Shown: positions 1 to 11,910, counted from the stretch's first letter. The stretch is 64,000 nt of DNA from Chara braunii (GCA_003427395.1 BFEA01000469.1:466822-530821), one strand, 5' to 3'. Notes: a model not told the origin generated them from the sequence alone. Translations and numbers: made by a program.

Positions 1-399
1 ATTATATCCCGACGTGCGTTCGGGATTTCGGTACCGAAAACGCACTTCGGGATTTAGGGATTTTACTTAGTCGTTTTTTTTGGGGGGGGTGATTATTTCC
101 CGACGTGCGTTCGGGATTTCGGTATTAAAAACACACTCCGGGATTTCGGGATTTCACTTTTTTTTTTTTGGCGCGGTGTGATTATATCCTGACGTGCGTT
201 CGGGATTTCGGACTTAGTCTTTTTTTTTTGGGGGGGGGGATTATATCCCGACGCGCGTTTGTGATTTTGGTACCGAAAACGCACTTCGGGATTTCGGGAT
301 TTTAGTTAGTCCTTTTTTTTTGGGGGGGAGGGAATATCCCGGTGCCGAAAACGCGCTTCGGGATTTTGTTTTTTTTTGGGGGGGGTTGATTATATCCCG

Positions 400-400
<1 letters not shown>
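1..400 (-). repeat. Diverged palindromic satellite array, inverted relative to 2827-4310
   Basis: About five units containing CCCGACGTGCGTTCGGG, TTTCGGTACCGAAAA and CACTTCGGGATTT, separated by T/G homopolymers. Reverse-complementing the 2827-4310 unit gives the same order (GGGATTTTACTTAGTC, then CCCGACGTG, then CTTCGGGATTT), so this is the same family in the opposite orientation. No coding potential; short ORFs here are by-products of the repeats. Confidence 0.75.
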
Positions 401-401
<1 letters not shown>

Positions 402-463
<62 letters not shown>

Positions 464-484
464 AAAAAAAAAAAAAAAAAAAAA
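402..484. repeat. (GT)n microsatellite followed by poly-A
   Basis: An uninterrupted GT tract of about 55 bp passes through a short GA stretch into a poly-A tract. Immediately to the right is AGCAAAGTTTCAAGCTT, which also follows the GA tract at 919-975. Confidence 0.95.
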
Positions 485-914
485 GAGCAAAGTTTCAAGC
501 TTTGGCGAACACTTCCAAAAATTTGGTTGTGGCTGCACCCTCTGACATTGATTTGTGATTGCCGCTCCTCAGTTCCCCTAAGACATCGGCTCTGTCGACC
601 TTCTCATTATCATTATCGAGGGATGACGATCCTGTGATTGCATATTTGTCAGTGCGAAAGGCGCCTTTATCAGTCATGCATCCTCGTGTACTGTATTCAG
701 GGGGACAGAGGGAGGGAGGGATCTCCCACTCTCTATCTCTCTTCTGTCTGTTTCATATTAGTTATTTTTCGGGGGTATTTTTGATGGGTGCAGATAGTTT
801 CAGAGACCGTCGGCCTTGTGGTGACACAGACCAACTACCAGAGTGGATAGACAAAGTTTTGCATAGCAAACACGATCATATGATAGTCAATGAACAAGTC
901 CTCACACAAGAAAC

Positions 915-918
<4 letters not shown>

Positions 919-975
<57 letters not shown>
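919..975. repeat. (GA)n microsatellite
   Basis: A pure GA dinucleotide tract. Its right flank (about 978-1005) repeats the right flank of the 402-484 tract, so the two microsatellites probably belong to copies of one dispersed element. The 485-918 interval shows no recognisable gene. Confidence 0.95.
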
Positions 976-979
<4 letters not shown>

Positions 980-1109
980 CAAAGTTTCAAGCTTCGGCCA
1001 GCACTTCAAGCAAAGTTTCAACCTCTCCCTCAACACCCCCCTGCACACGTTCAGTTGGCGCTGTATTGGTACCCCACATAGTTGGCCCCTAACATACCGC
1101 AGCACGTGC

Positions 1110-1200
1110 ATAAGACGACACACGTGGTAGCTCAGTGGGTTGGAGCTAAGATATCGCAAGCAGTACACATATGTGGCTTAGGTTTGATTCTGATGGGCGT
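1110..1200 (+). repeat. tRNA-like SINE head (A and B boxes)
   Basis: GTGGTAGCTCAGTGGG at about 1126-1141 matches a Pol III A box, and AGGTTTGATTCTG at about 1179-1191 matches a B box. The spacing of about 50 bp is normal for tRNA. It does not fold into a convincing complete tRNA, so a tRNA-derived SINE or tRNA pseudogene is the best reading. Confidence 0.55.
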
Positions 1201-2638
1201 TGTATTGCACATGATATAGCACAACGTCACGGATAGTACACATATAGCTTTGGGCGCAGGTTGGGATGGGCCAGGGACTCAGTGGTGGGGACCGATTTCT
1301 CAGTATGAAGTAGTCTTCAAGTCCGGCATGCCTTCAACCGGGGCTGGGTGGGTTGTCTACTTAGTGCTGGTGCCTGTATTTGCTATCCAGTAGATTTGCG
1401 TGAGGTCCACGCGAGATGGAGGAATAGGGGATCCACTAGAAAATCGAATAATGAAGGATGGGTACGCAGAGCCCTCATGAGCCAAAAAAAAAAAAATAGA
1501 AACGATAAAACATTTTTGCTTGACACTTGGTGTGCAATACGCCCTTGCAATTCAATTTTGGTAACTTAGGCGGAGTTACATCGCTGAAGAGCCCCAGTCA
1601 ACTCCTTCAAGATTGTCGGAGTAACTTAGGCGCAGTTGTTTGTTTTTTCGTGTTTTTTTTTTTTTTTTTTGAAATGAATGTACTACCAGTAGATTCAGGC
1701 TTGGCAATGAAGTCCGAGGCTTGGCAATTATCGGGATACCGGTAGCCTGAGCCTCGGACTTGATAGTCGGGTGAGGTACTGGTGGTTTAAGACAAAACTT
1801 CCAATGATAAAACTCATAGAATATTCGATTTTGACAAGTTAGGCGGCGTTACATCGCTGAGGAGGCACCTTTCTCCGAAGTTCGAACTATGCCTAAAAGC
1901 ATATCCCTAAAAGAAACTTTTTCATGGTCGTAATGGCGGATCGTATTTACTATTTTCTGCCATGTTTTTTTACTCCTAAGAAGAAAAAAAAAAAAGTGCA
2001 CCTATTTCTCCCATGTGTACATATACATTGACAGGATGGACTTTCCTACGCTCCTGCTAGTTTTTTTTTTTATGTATAGTCATCAATAGGCAAATTATAA
2101 TTAAAAAAAAAAAAAAAAAAAAAAAAAATTCCTTGAATGATAGTCTATCTCTATCTTATCCTCAAAAAATGCACATCCAAAAAGACCGGAGCCAGGAGCT
2201 ATGTCCTGAGTACGTACTTCAGAAGACATGCAGTGCATGCTACAATGCAGAAAACCTTTTTTCGTTTTTTTTTAGAATTCGTAGTTGTAATTTGCATAAT
2301 GTTTTTTTTTTTTTTTTTCCCCTTTCCTTCCCCTGTTTCCTGTTTTTGCCTAGTTTTTTATTTTTGGCTTTAAGTATTGGAAGGTAAATACCTGCGGCCC
2401 CTTCCTTCGAAGATCATTTTAAAGATAAACCTTTAAATGTTTGTCCAATTCCGAGCTATCCTCGAATATTAAAAAAATAGTAAAAAAAAAAAACTTTTTT
2501 TTTTTTTTTAAGATTTGTGGTCATATTTTTCACTACGATTTTTTTTTTTTTTTTTGCCTCCTCCCCCTGTTTTCTGTCTTTCGCTGTTTTTTTTTTTTTT
2601 TTAGTATTAGTAGTTAAATAGTCGAATGCACTCGTGCA
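1201..2638. other. Gene-free spacer with A/T homopolymers
   Basis: No gene recognised. It holds poly-T and poly-A tracts (for example near 1655, 2103, 2303 and 2490), a repeated segment GGCGGAGTTACATCGCTGA (near 1570 and, with one change, 1843), and a perfect 12-bp inverted repeat AAGTCCGAGGCT / AGCCTCGGACTT at 1710-1721 and 1750-1761. Confidence 0.6.
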
Positions 2639-2645
2639 GTCTCTC

Positions 2646-2687
<42 letters not shown>

Positions 2688-2730
2688 CCCCTTTCTCTCT
2701 TTCTCTTTCACACTCTCTCTCTCTCTCTCA
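2639..2730. repeat. (CT)n microsatellite, interrupted
   Basis: A CT-rich tract with TTT and CCC interruptions. ORFs reading through it are poly-Ser/Leu by-products. Confidence 0.9.
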
Positions 2731-2826
2731 TGCGCACCCACCCTCGCTGAAGTTGGTCCACACAACCACTCCTTATACACTTTGGAATATAACGCACAAC
2801 AAGATTAAGTAATTGAAACTCTCGAT

Positions 2827-4310
2827 GTGTATTTCGGTAATGAAACACCGAAAACACTTTAGGATATAACATAGAAACGAGAACAAGTAAATCTCGAAAA
2901 CTCCCGAAGTCTATTTTGGTAACGACACACCGAACACACTTCAGGATATAACATAGAAACAATAATAAGTAAATCCCGAAAATCCCGAAGTCTATTTCGG
3001 TAATGAAATACTGAAAACACTTCGGGATTGTAACATGCCAAATCAAGTAAAATGACGAAGTAAATCTCGAAAAATCCCGAAGTCTATTTCGGTAATGAAA
3101 AACCGAAAACACTTCGGGATATAACGTAGAAACGAGACTAAGTAAATCCCGAAAATCCCGAAGTATATTTCAGTAACAAAACACTGAAAATACTTCGGGA
3201 TATAACGTAGAAACAAGACTAAGTAAAATCATGAAAATCCCGAAGTGTATTTCGGTAATGAAACACCGAATACACGTCGGGATACAATATGCCAGATCGA
3301 AAAAAATGACTAAGTAAAATCTTGAAAATCCCGAAGTGTATTTCGGTAACGAAACACGGAATACACGTCGGGATGCAATATACCAGATCAAGAAAAATGA
3401 CTAAGTAAAATCCCGAAAATCCCGAAGTGTATTTCGGTAACGAGACACCGAATACACGTCGGAATATAATATGCCAGATCGAAAAAAATGACTAAGTAAA
3501 ATCCCGAAAATCCCGAAGTGTATTTCGGTAACGAAACACCGAATACATGTCGGGATACAATACGCCCGATCGAAAAAAATGACTTAGTAAAATGCCAGAT
3601 CGAAAAANAAAAAATGACTTAGTAAAATGCCAGATCGAAAAAAATAACTAAGTAAAATCCCAAAAATTCCGAAGTGTATTTCGGTAACGAAACACCGAAT
3701 ACACGTCGAGATACTATATGCCAGATCGAAAAAAATGACTAAGTAAAATCCCGAAAATCCATAAGCGTATTTCGGTAACGAAACACCGAATACACGTCGG
3801 GATACAATATGCGAGATCGAAAAAAATGACTAAGTAAAATTCAGAAAATCCCGAAGTGTATTTCGGTAACGAAACACCGAATACACGTTGGGATATAATA
3901 TGCCAAATCGAAAAAAAATGACTAAGTAAAATCTCGAAAATCCCGAAGTGTATTTCGGTAACGAAACACCGAATACACGTCGGGATAAAATATGCCAGAT
4001 CGAAAAAAATGACCAAGTAAAATCCTGAATTCCCGAAGTGTATTTCGGTAACGAAACACCAAATACACGTTGGAATACAATATGTCAAATGGAAAAAAAT
4101 GACTAAGTAAAATCCCAAAAATCCCGAAGTGTATTTCGGTAACGAAACCCCGAATACACGTCGGGATATAATATGCCAGTTCCAAAAAAATGACTAAGTA
4201 AAATCTCGAAAATCCCGAAGTGTATTTCGGTAAAGAAACACCGATTACACGTCGGGATATAATATGTCAGATCAAGAAAAATGACTAAGTAAATCCTGAA
4301 GTGTATTGTC
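2827..4310 (+). repeat. Palindromic tandem satellite, ~17 units of 81-92 bp
   Basis: The anchor TATTTCGG recurs at about 2830, 2912, 2993, 3085, 3166, 3249, 3339, 3430, 3521, 3677, 3769, 3859, 3951, 4041, 4132, 4223 and (degenerate) 4304. The first units are mostly 81-83 bp with ATAACATAGAAACGAGA spacers. Later units are 90-92 bp with GCCAGATCGAAAAAAATGAC spacers. A partial duplication sits at about 3590-3660. Every unit carries an imperfect ~43-nt inverted repeat running from CCCGAAGTGTAT to ATACACGTCGGG. The minus-strand ORFs of up to 134 aa (FRYRNTLRDF-like repeats) are translations of the satellite and not genes. Confidence 0.92.
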
Positions 4311-5916
4311 ACTTAATGAATGTGTTTGTCTTCGGTATACCATATATAAGACTCTTTTCACTATACATTCGGCGGAATATATAGCGTCCATTAACCATTT
4401 CTCTCAGCAGGCGGATGGTCCCACCGCCACTGCTCCAGTCCGTGCCAGGACTAAGTTCTGCCCCACTGGCCTCTGACTTGGCCTTAAAGTCACTGTCCAA
4501 ATGTTGTGGCTCTCGTTTTGTATTTCCAGTGGAAGTCCAAATCTCATGGTATGAGAATGTCACCATGACCTCCGTCGTGACTCTATCCCTGCTGCATCTT
4601 CACTTACCCCGGTTCTCAGCCTCTGTGACAAAGCATTGTAACTTCAAGTCCCTCCTCATCTCTTCTTCTCTCGCGCCTTCCACGTTAATCTTTAGGTTTG
4701 CCTCATCTCCATCAAAATTAAGAATGGTCGTAAATTAGGGGTCTTCCCCTAATTCCAGAGACCAGCGAGTTAAAAGCCTCCAGCATTCTGGTTTATAGCC
4801 ATGTAGCCCGTTGTGACAAGTCATAACCGCTCTTAGAGTAGCTCCCTCGCTCTTAAGTCTGAACCACTAAGTTCAGAAAACAGAAGTTTGTCCGCTTTTA
4901 CCCCAACTTACAAAATTAGTGTTGCACTAGCATGAACTCGCACACACTACAACTCGACTGAAATCTCGACGACTCCCCAGCCAGCCATTACCTTTATAAA
5001 GTTTGAAAGCGTCACGATCCTTGCGTACTAAACGAGATACGTAGAAGCATGTTTTAATTAATAATTAATATAAAAATTCATAAAATGAACATTCAAACAA
5101 AAAATAGCAAGAAAAGAGAAAAAGAAACAGTCAAGACTCAAAAGCCACTTCAACAAACGCTCACTTTAGTTAGTGCCTTTAGTCTTTTTGAATTGATCTA
5201 AAAGACTATGGTTTCGACGTTCAATGGTCCATAACGGGATACCGATCGGCGTTTTTCTTCACTCAAGAGAAATCTTTAGTTTACCCTTGACGGGTACTTG
5301 TGTCCGATGGCAAGGAGGGGGCTTATGACCTTCCACGCAAGGTGATAAACCTCCTACGAAAGCGGTCGAGGGTTGCCCCTCTTTTGGGGTCCTATTACGT
5401 GGTGGTTAGTTGGTCGCACCTGCACCAAAACAAAATGCGGGGAGTCGATCAGTCATGACAGAAAGGGGAACAAAAATTCTAAGAATAATGAATAAAGAAG
5501 ATAATTAATAATAAGAAAAATTGAAAAGGGAGAAAAGAGAAAAGTCCATAAAATCACGATTGTTAAAGGCGCTTCAATTTTACATTTTCTAGAGTCAAGG
5601 CCCATGTTCAAATACAGATATGAAATGTTGCACTTCTCCCTCATTTTTCCTCCTCTTTACGTTTCTTTTTCTTTACATTTTTCTTTTCTGTTTTGAACTC
5701 TTATCCCATAACCAGATTACAGGAACTTGGTGTGCGGTTGAAAAAACCTCGTGGGTCTTTCCACTTTTGCGTCTCTGGGTGAGCCCGGTGGCTACCATGA
5801 CCTCATGCTGATAGTGCTCCTCTATACAGTAGGGCGCCGAGCCTGCGTCGACCAAAGGAAAGTCCAGTGGCGAACCCCCATCCTTTTGTTTTGGGTGGCA
5901 CAGACTGGACCAATCC
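4311..5916. other. Spacer without a recognised gene
   Basis: Overlapping short ORFs of about 85-107 aa lie on both strands at 4309-4738. Neither resembles a family I know. The rest is AT-rich with broken frames. Confidence 0.5.
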
Positions 5917-6530
5917 TGTAAACAGACATTTCGTTAAAATTGACATTTTTACTTTTTCACAAAATTGATCTTAAAAAAAAAATACAGTATTCGCTAGCAT
6001 TTTTTTTTGTCGACCACATTAGACCGTTGATGGTCAGACCTCGATTGTTTTTCAATATTTTTTACCTTCGGATGTATTTTTACATTACTTTACGTCGAGA
6101 TGCATCAGATGGTCCAGAGTCCCCAGGACGTCGGACCATCAATGGTCCAATATCGTAGGCAAAAAAACACAATTTTTAATTCGATGCCCAATTTCATGAA
6201 AATAGTAAAAAATTATAGGCTACCAGCCAAGCCACATAGGTCCCCGGTGGGCAGCCCGTGCAAGGACTAGAGGTTCCCCCCCCAAAAAAAACAAAACCTC
6301 CAAAAAATATGAAAACAAAAGATAAGTTATGCAAAAAAATAAATTGAACAACTTTTGGGTCAGGGTCACATCGAAATTCTTTACCGAATTTAAAATAAAA
6401 AATAAAATAAAAAATGTTTTATTTTATTTTTATTTTTTAATGTTTTTTTGCCCGGCCAGGTAAGTGACCCCCGACCACTCTGGTAGCCTATAAAAAATGT
6501 CAATTTTAGCGAAATGTCAGTTTGTAATAG
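5917..6530. mobile_element. Fold-back element with ~35-bp terminal inverted repeats
   Basis: The left end (about 5917-5953) contains ACATTTCGTTAAAATTGACA. The right end (about 6493-6530) contains TGTCAATTTTAGCGAAATGT, its near-perfect reverse complement, and the match continues into the flanks. The interior is AT-rich with repeated GATGGTC / GACCATC motifs and no ORF. A second, smaller inverted-repeat element is nested at its right side (6218-6492). It is a non-autonomous DNA transposon or fold-back unit by structure; the superfamily is not assignable. Confidence 0.65.
6218..6492. mobile_element. MITE-like element, copy 1 (TIR TATAGGCTACCAG)
   Basis: The perfect terminal inverted repeat TATAGGCTACCAG / CTGGTAGCCTATA bounds about 275 bp. 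The interior contains CTTTACCGAATTTAAAATAA and an AT-rich palindromic centre. A related copy with the same interior lies at 8945-9243. The ends suggest a TA target duplication, as in Tc1/mariner-type MITEs; the superfamily is inferred from that only. Confidence 0.75.
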
Positions 6531-6539
6531 AGTGCAACC

Positions 6540-6921
6540 CGATATACTAGGTACAAAGTGAAGGTTCATGAGCAACTCATACGCCATGGAGGCCCCGAGA
6601 CACCACGCCCTCCGACAACGTACACCTATGCTACAACTGACAAGAAAATACCCTCAAGTAGTCTACGTCAGCGATTGTAAGTAGAAACCTTTGTATGAGA
6701 TCCAATAGCGTAGCAGGATACACCTACCTAAGAATGGTGACAACTCCTTGGTTTAAGGTAAATTATATCTCGCAACAACATATCCTGTCTTATGGACGCC
6801 ATGAGAGGTATACCATGTGCGCTTGGCCAGTGTGGTTTAAAAGAGCGTTAGTTGAAATCTTGCATGACATAGCCGTGGGAGTCCTCGGCCAAGGGGTGCA
6901 AGACCACTACGCTTGATAACG
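6540..6921 (+). repeat. R500 repeat, copy 6 (diverged)
   Basis: It follows the R500 order of motifs: GTACACCTATGCTAC, a remnant A-box region (ATAGCGTAGCAGGATAC), ATGGTGACAA, ATATCCTGTCTTATGG, GCATGACATAG and the end motif CGCTTGATAACG. The internal arm is decayed. Much older than copies 1-4 by sequence divergence. Confidence 0.6.
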
Positions 6922-7371
6922 TTACTGTAGAAATGGTGGTCATTGTTTTAAGGATTATTTTATAATTTATTGTCCAAAATACAGTATGGTCTATCTCATG
7001 ATCCAATTTTATAGATGTCTGATATTTTTGAGTTGTCATCTTCTATGTCTCTCAAAATTATTGAAATAATAGGTTTAAGAATGAGATTCACGTTCACTTT
7101 TAACCTACGTTGCATAACGTACACGTACGGGGCCTTTCCGCACGAAACGTACATATAATATCTGTACGGGAACCTGTACGTCTCCCCCGTACGGAAAAAA
7201 ATAAAAAATTCATCAAAAAAATCTGAAAAAAAAAGGTGATGCAACGACACAAAACAAGGAACATTTGGCTAAGCATCATCTTTAGATTCTTATTAGAATT
7301 TGATTAAAAAAATAAAAACAATACCAGATTAAAAAAAAAAAAAAAAAACCCTCGAACAAGGTCCCTAGCGT

Positions 7372-7407
7372 ACGAGTGCAAGAGTACGAATTCGTACTCG
7401 TACGAGG
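7372..7407. repeat. GTAC-rich palindrome
   Basis: Contains AGTACGAATTCGTACT, a perfect palindrome, flanked by further CGTAC motifs. Similar CGTACGG / CCGTACG motifs occur at 7110-7195. Possibly the end of a DNA transposon; no transposase seen. Confidence 0.4.
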
Positions 7408-7429
7408 GTGAGTACAAGTGGCAACGCAA

Positions 7430-8540
7430 CTTTTAACATTGAGTTTTAAGAGAGTTGATATTCGTAAAGGTCGTTATTTGTGTTGTTTATTTTATACATT
7501 TTATTTTGATACTGAACTAGAAGTCAATGACTATTTTTAAATATTTATAAATAAAAACATTACATTGAAAAGAAACAAAATTCACCTTTGAAAAAGAAAA
7601 GAAAATTCATGAAAAATTTGCTTTTTAACACATATAACGTGTCATGTTATATTTTAGAAACTATGATTTATCGAAATGTTAAAAAATTGTGAAGGAGTTT
7701 TTATTTAGTGTTACTTAAGGTATTCTCTTGGATGTGTTGGTGCATTAATCCTCATTTAAAATTTTCATGTTCCTAACTAGGTAACAAATGTTTCGCTTAG
7801 GGTCAAGATATCGTCATCTTAAATTATTGGTTTAATTGGATTTATACGCATGAAAATTATTTAGAGTGTCAAAGTTAGAAAACTTAATACTTAAGTCTTA
7901 TATAGTTTTGCTAATTATTGCTTAACCAACAATGTAACTATCATATGATAATGAAGTGATGGTCTTATCGAAAAGACTATCATAATACAATGATGCAAAC
8001 CTTTGATACTCTCATAAAATGATTACAAAGATAGTAGTATCAAATACAACCTCGATCAAGGTTAAAGTCCAAAGGTAATATTTTCACCGAGAAAATACAC
8101 AACAAGAACCTGATTGATGTCTAGGGATAAATACGAGGATTACGAACACAATGAACTTTACACAGTTATACGGAGCACATCCCCATGATTGAAATGTTTA
8201 TTAAGGAACATTTTATATGACATGAAATTTTATTGTATGTGAGAATTTTTTCCCACATTATATTTCCACATAAACCTTCCTCTACTATAGTGCATCTCTT
8301 GTACAAACATGTTTTTCATATCATCCTCGACTACTCATTATGCGAGATTACGGTCCTTCTTAGTTGTCCTACTTCCCACAACGTGCCATCTTCACCATTA
8401 GTTATCCTCTTATATCACTTCATCTTGCCCATCGATGACTTCTTAACTTAAATATGTCGTAGTCTTCCATTGACCATTTTTGTCCCGTCAAATAAAAAAC
8501 GGGTACCCTCCTCCTGTTTTTTGTTCAACGGATAAGGTTT
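7430..8540. other. AT-rich spacer, nothing recognised
   Basis: AT-rich DNA with no ORF above 72 aa and no repeat structure obvious by eye. Confidence 0.5.
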
Positions 8541-8554
8541 GCGGGGGTTCGGTT

Positions 8555-8849
8555 GCATGGTCCAATACCCCCGTGTGATTACAAATATATATAAGTATCC
8601 CACTCCCAAATACCACCCCCCCACTCCCCAAATATCCCCTCCCAACCCCCACCGCCCTTGGTTGTCCGTGCGTGTGTGTATGCAAAGGGAGGGGGACAGA
8701 GAGAGGGGTGTGGGGCAACCCCCAGTACCCCCGTGTGATTAAACCAAAAATAAAAAGTATCCCCCTCCCCAAACATTACCCCCCACTCCCCAAATATCCC
8801 CCCCAACCCCCACCGCCCCCGGTTGTTTGTGTATGACTTTGTGTATGCA

Positions 8850-8878
<29 letters not shown>
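8555..8878. repeat. 160-bp tandem duplication ending in poly-G
   Basis: CCCCCGTGTGATTA followed by CCACTCCCCAAATATCCCC and CCCCCACCGCCC occurs twice, offset by 160 bp (for example CCGTGTGATT at 8571 and 8731). It ends in a 28-bp G run (8851-8878). Proline-rich ORFs here are by-products. Confidence 0.8.
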
Positions 8879-8881
<3 letters not shown>

Positions 8882-8885
8882 CCCC

Positions 8886-9270
8886 CTGACAACCAATCAA
8901 TCAATCAATCATATTGTTTTTTTTTTTTTTAATTTTTTATATATTGATCTAGACAACCAGTTGGGCCGCCGGGGTCACCCTGTTTTCCCAGGCGGCCCAG
9001 CCGTACAAGGACCAGGGAACGTCCCAGCGAAAACAAAAGTAAAAAATAGAAATATAAATACTCCGGAAACAAACTATGTTATGCAAAACAATAAACTAAA
9101 CAACTTTTGTCGTAGGGCCACATCAAAACTCTTTACCAAATTTAAAATAAATAATAAAATAAAAAATAATTTTTATTTATTTTTATTCTTTATTTTTTTT
9201 GACCCGGTCAGGCAAGTGGTCTCGGGCCACTCTGGTAGCCTAGATATTGATTGATTGATCAATTGGTTGG
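8886..9270. mobile_element. ATTGATTG fold-back element with nested MITE copy 2
   Basis: ACAACCAATCAATCAATCAA at about 8889 and ATTGATTGATTGATC...GGTTGG at about 9245-9270 are inverted copies. Between them (about 8945-9243) lies a second copy of the MITE found at 6218-6492: it shares TTATGCAAAA, CTTTACCAAATTTAAAATAA and the right end CTGGTAGCCTAGA. Its left TIR is diverged. A solo version of the outer fold-back lies at 11807-11888. Confidence 0.65.
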
Positions 9271-9296
9271 GGGTGTACCCTCCCCACCCAGTGCGA

Positions 9297-9305
<9 letters not shown>

Positions 9306-9380
<75 letters not shown>

Positions 9381-9570
9381 ATGCGTGCGTGTGTGTTTTA
9401 TGTGTACATGTGTGTGTAGATGTATGTGTACGTGTGTGTGTACGTGTGTGTATGCATGCGTATGTATGTGTTTATGTGTGCATATATATATTCGCTCGTG
9501 TGCTTGTGTAGAGTGCACGTGTGTTTATGTGTCTGTGTGTGTGTGTGTGTGTGTTGTGTGTGTGTGCTTT
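9306..9570. repeat. (GT)n microsatellite and GT-rich tail
   Basis: A nearly pure GT tract (9306-9379) followed by degenerate TGTG/TATG sequence to about 9570. Overlapping poly-Cys/Val and poly-His/Thr ORFs are by-products. Confidence 0.95.
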
Positions 9571-11504
9571 AAAAGAAATTGCGTAGCAATCAAACAGTCT
9601 GGCTCAATCAGGAACAACACTTAATATTATCACTCAAAGACACATACTAGCATTAGATTCATGCATAACGTCGCATGGGTCTCCTTAAAACACCAATGCC
9701 CATCAACATTTAGACAGATCACTTTTTCTATATTCTTCCGGATCACGAAACGATTGTCAGTACTCATTGTCATGGCAAAGAAAGCAGAAGAGAAGGTGGG
9801 GAAGGGGGGGGAGAGTGTGGCAAAGAGAGAGAGAGAGTGGGTAGGGTAAAGGGAGGTAGTGAGATGAGAGTAGATAGAAGATTAGCGTAGGAGAACCTTC
9901 GTCGGCAGGACCAATTTCTTGGTCGATGGAGGAGGGTGGCACATCCATGAAGCACTTTTCGCCGTTTGCGCCAAACGACTCATTAGAGGGAATGAGATCA
10001 GGGGGAATTGAAGGTTTGGGTGGCCTTCTACATCGAGTGGCCCAATTACAAGAGGAGTAGGAGCGACCCAAGCGGCATTTTGGAAAAGAGAAATGATCGG
10101 GGGCGTTTGAGGCCAGGAGGGGTAGGGGAGGTGAGGGTGATGGGTGGGAGTAGCGACGGGGAGGGGGGCCAGATATATGAAGGATGATAGACATGCAGGG
10201 TGGGTAGGGTTGTGGGGAAGCGAGGGTAGGTAGGGGTACAGGGGGTGTGGGGATTTGATAGGGGGTGAGTCGGTATGAGTGGTAATTACCACGTGTGCAT
10301 TTATTTTTGCATCCGTGACTCGGTCGTCATTCATCGAGGCCATAGCTGACATCCTCGAAGTAGTAAGTAGTTCCGCAATAACGCTGCCTTAGTCAGCTTG
10401 TGAATTCGCAGTGCGGTGCCACGCCTAGGGTGGAATCTGGTCACGTTGTATGTCCAAGATCTACTATTGCTTGAGAGCAGACTAGCGAGTTGGTTTAGGA
10501 ACAGATTCGTGTGCGTGCTATTGGACTGCAATAGTGCAATTAATGGTGGCGATGGTTTCACTAGCAGCAAAGAAACGTCGAGCGGGCTCGTCGCGGAGTC
10601 GTAATGTCAATTTTGTGAGCAAGACATCTGTGTATGCCCCTGCCTAAAGTAACCAGTTTGTGTTGCTTTGGTGTGGGGATTTGGGTTGGGGGCAATGTGG
10701 ATTTCAATCGTCGAGTTGCCTTTGATTTTTGTGAGGTTTTTTTTTTTTTTTGGGGGGGGGGGTGATGGTTGGTGTCGTAGGCGTTAAGCTAGTCAGGAAC
10801 GAGTGAGGTGGACCCAACGTTCTAGCATGTGTGTGGTTAGATGGTTAATTGAGGTGTCTCCGAATGCATTTCTCTTTTTCGTTTTTTAGTTCATACGTTG
10901 TGGCGAGATAGTTTACTTTGTTTTTTATCACCATGTGTTTTTTTTCGTTGTCCACGTTTTTTTCCTCTGGTTATGGTTAGGTCCAGTTCGCAGGAGTTTG
11001 ATTCGCTTTTTTGACTTTGGTTGCTTGTCAGAAGGTATTGTGGTCCGTGTGTAGCAAGCTATCCGTCGTTTCGTTGTTTTGTCGTTTTTACTTTCCTCTT
11101 TCTTTATTTATTTTTTTGGTGTTGACGGTACGTTTTCCTATTTGCTTCGTTGTTTTTTAGTGTGGTCTTGCATTTAGGTCCTGAGGTCTGAGTGAGGGTA
11201 CGTTTTTTGTGGTTTGGTAGGTTTCGTGGTTTATCTTGGCGCGTTAGTTTATACGGGTGTTCTCTTTTGGGGGCGAGGGGGGGGGGGGGGNGAAAATGTT
11301 TTTATGAGGTGGTAGCTTAGAAAACTCTATTGTACGGGTTCGTCGCCCGGTGGGGGCGGGGCGTGGGGGGGTTCGTGTGTTTTTTTTATCATATTTTTTG
11401 TCTTGCTGCAATGGTTATTGTGTGTATAATATACAATTGTGTATGAAGTTTTGCGGTGTGGACTACTTATGTACGTGGCCTATATGTATGTTTTTGTGCT
11501 TTCT
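9571..11504. other. Spacer with purine/pyrimidine-biased stretches
   Basis: No recognised gene. A 156-aa proline-rich minus-strand frame (9882-10352) lies in a strand-biased GGGTAGG-rich tract. 10600-11450 is T/G-rich with several homopolymers and one ambiguous base at 11291. Confidence 0.5.
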
Positions 11505-11528
11505 TATATATATATATATATATATATA

Positions 11529-11562
<34 letters not shown>
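11505..11562. repeat. (AT)n microsatellite
   Basis: An AT tract with one GATG interruption, followed to about 11750 by GTGT-rich sequence. Confidence 0.95.
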
Positions 11563-11566
<4 letters not shown>

Positions 11567-11806
11567 TTTATTTTTAAAATTTTGTAAGTTATGTATGTGT
11601 CCTTTTGTTTATAGGTATGTGTCTGCGTGTGTATGGCATTATGCGCACGTGTGTTTATGTATATGTGTCCGTGTGTGTTGTGTATGTGTGCGTATGTGTT
11701 GTGTGTGCGTGCATATGTGTGTGTTTGTGTTTGTGTGTGTGTGTGTGTGCTTAATGTTTTTGATTTATAAAAATATATATCAAGTTATATATATATACAT
11801 AGACTT

Positions 11807-11910
11807 CGACAACCAATCAATCAATCAATCACATCCGGTTTTGTTCTTTCTTATTTTTTTATTATATTGATTGGATTGATTAGTTGCGCCCCCCCCCCCC
11901 CCCCCCCCCC
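11807..11910. mobile_element. Solo ATTGATTG fold-back element and poly-C
   Basis: GACAACCAATCAATCAATCA on the left and TGATTGGATTGATTAGTTG on the right are inverted around about 35 bp of AT-rich DNA. A 22-bp C run follows at 11889-11910. Same family as 8886-9270 but without the MITE. Confidence 0.6.

Noticed and set aside
3714-4312. 134-aa and shorter minus-strand ORFs with repeating FRYRNTLRDF-like peptide
   Set aside because: They are translations of the 90-92 bp satellite; the same peptides appear in several frames.
9882-10352. 156-aa proline-rich minus-strand ORF
   Set aside because: Lies in strand-biased GGGTAGG-rich DNA, overlaps another open frame, and has no recognisable domain.
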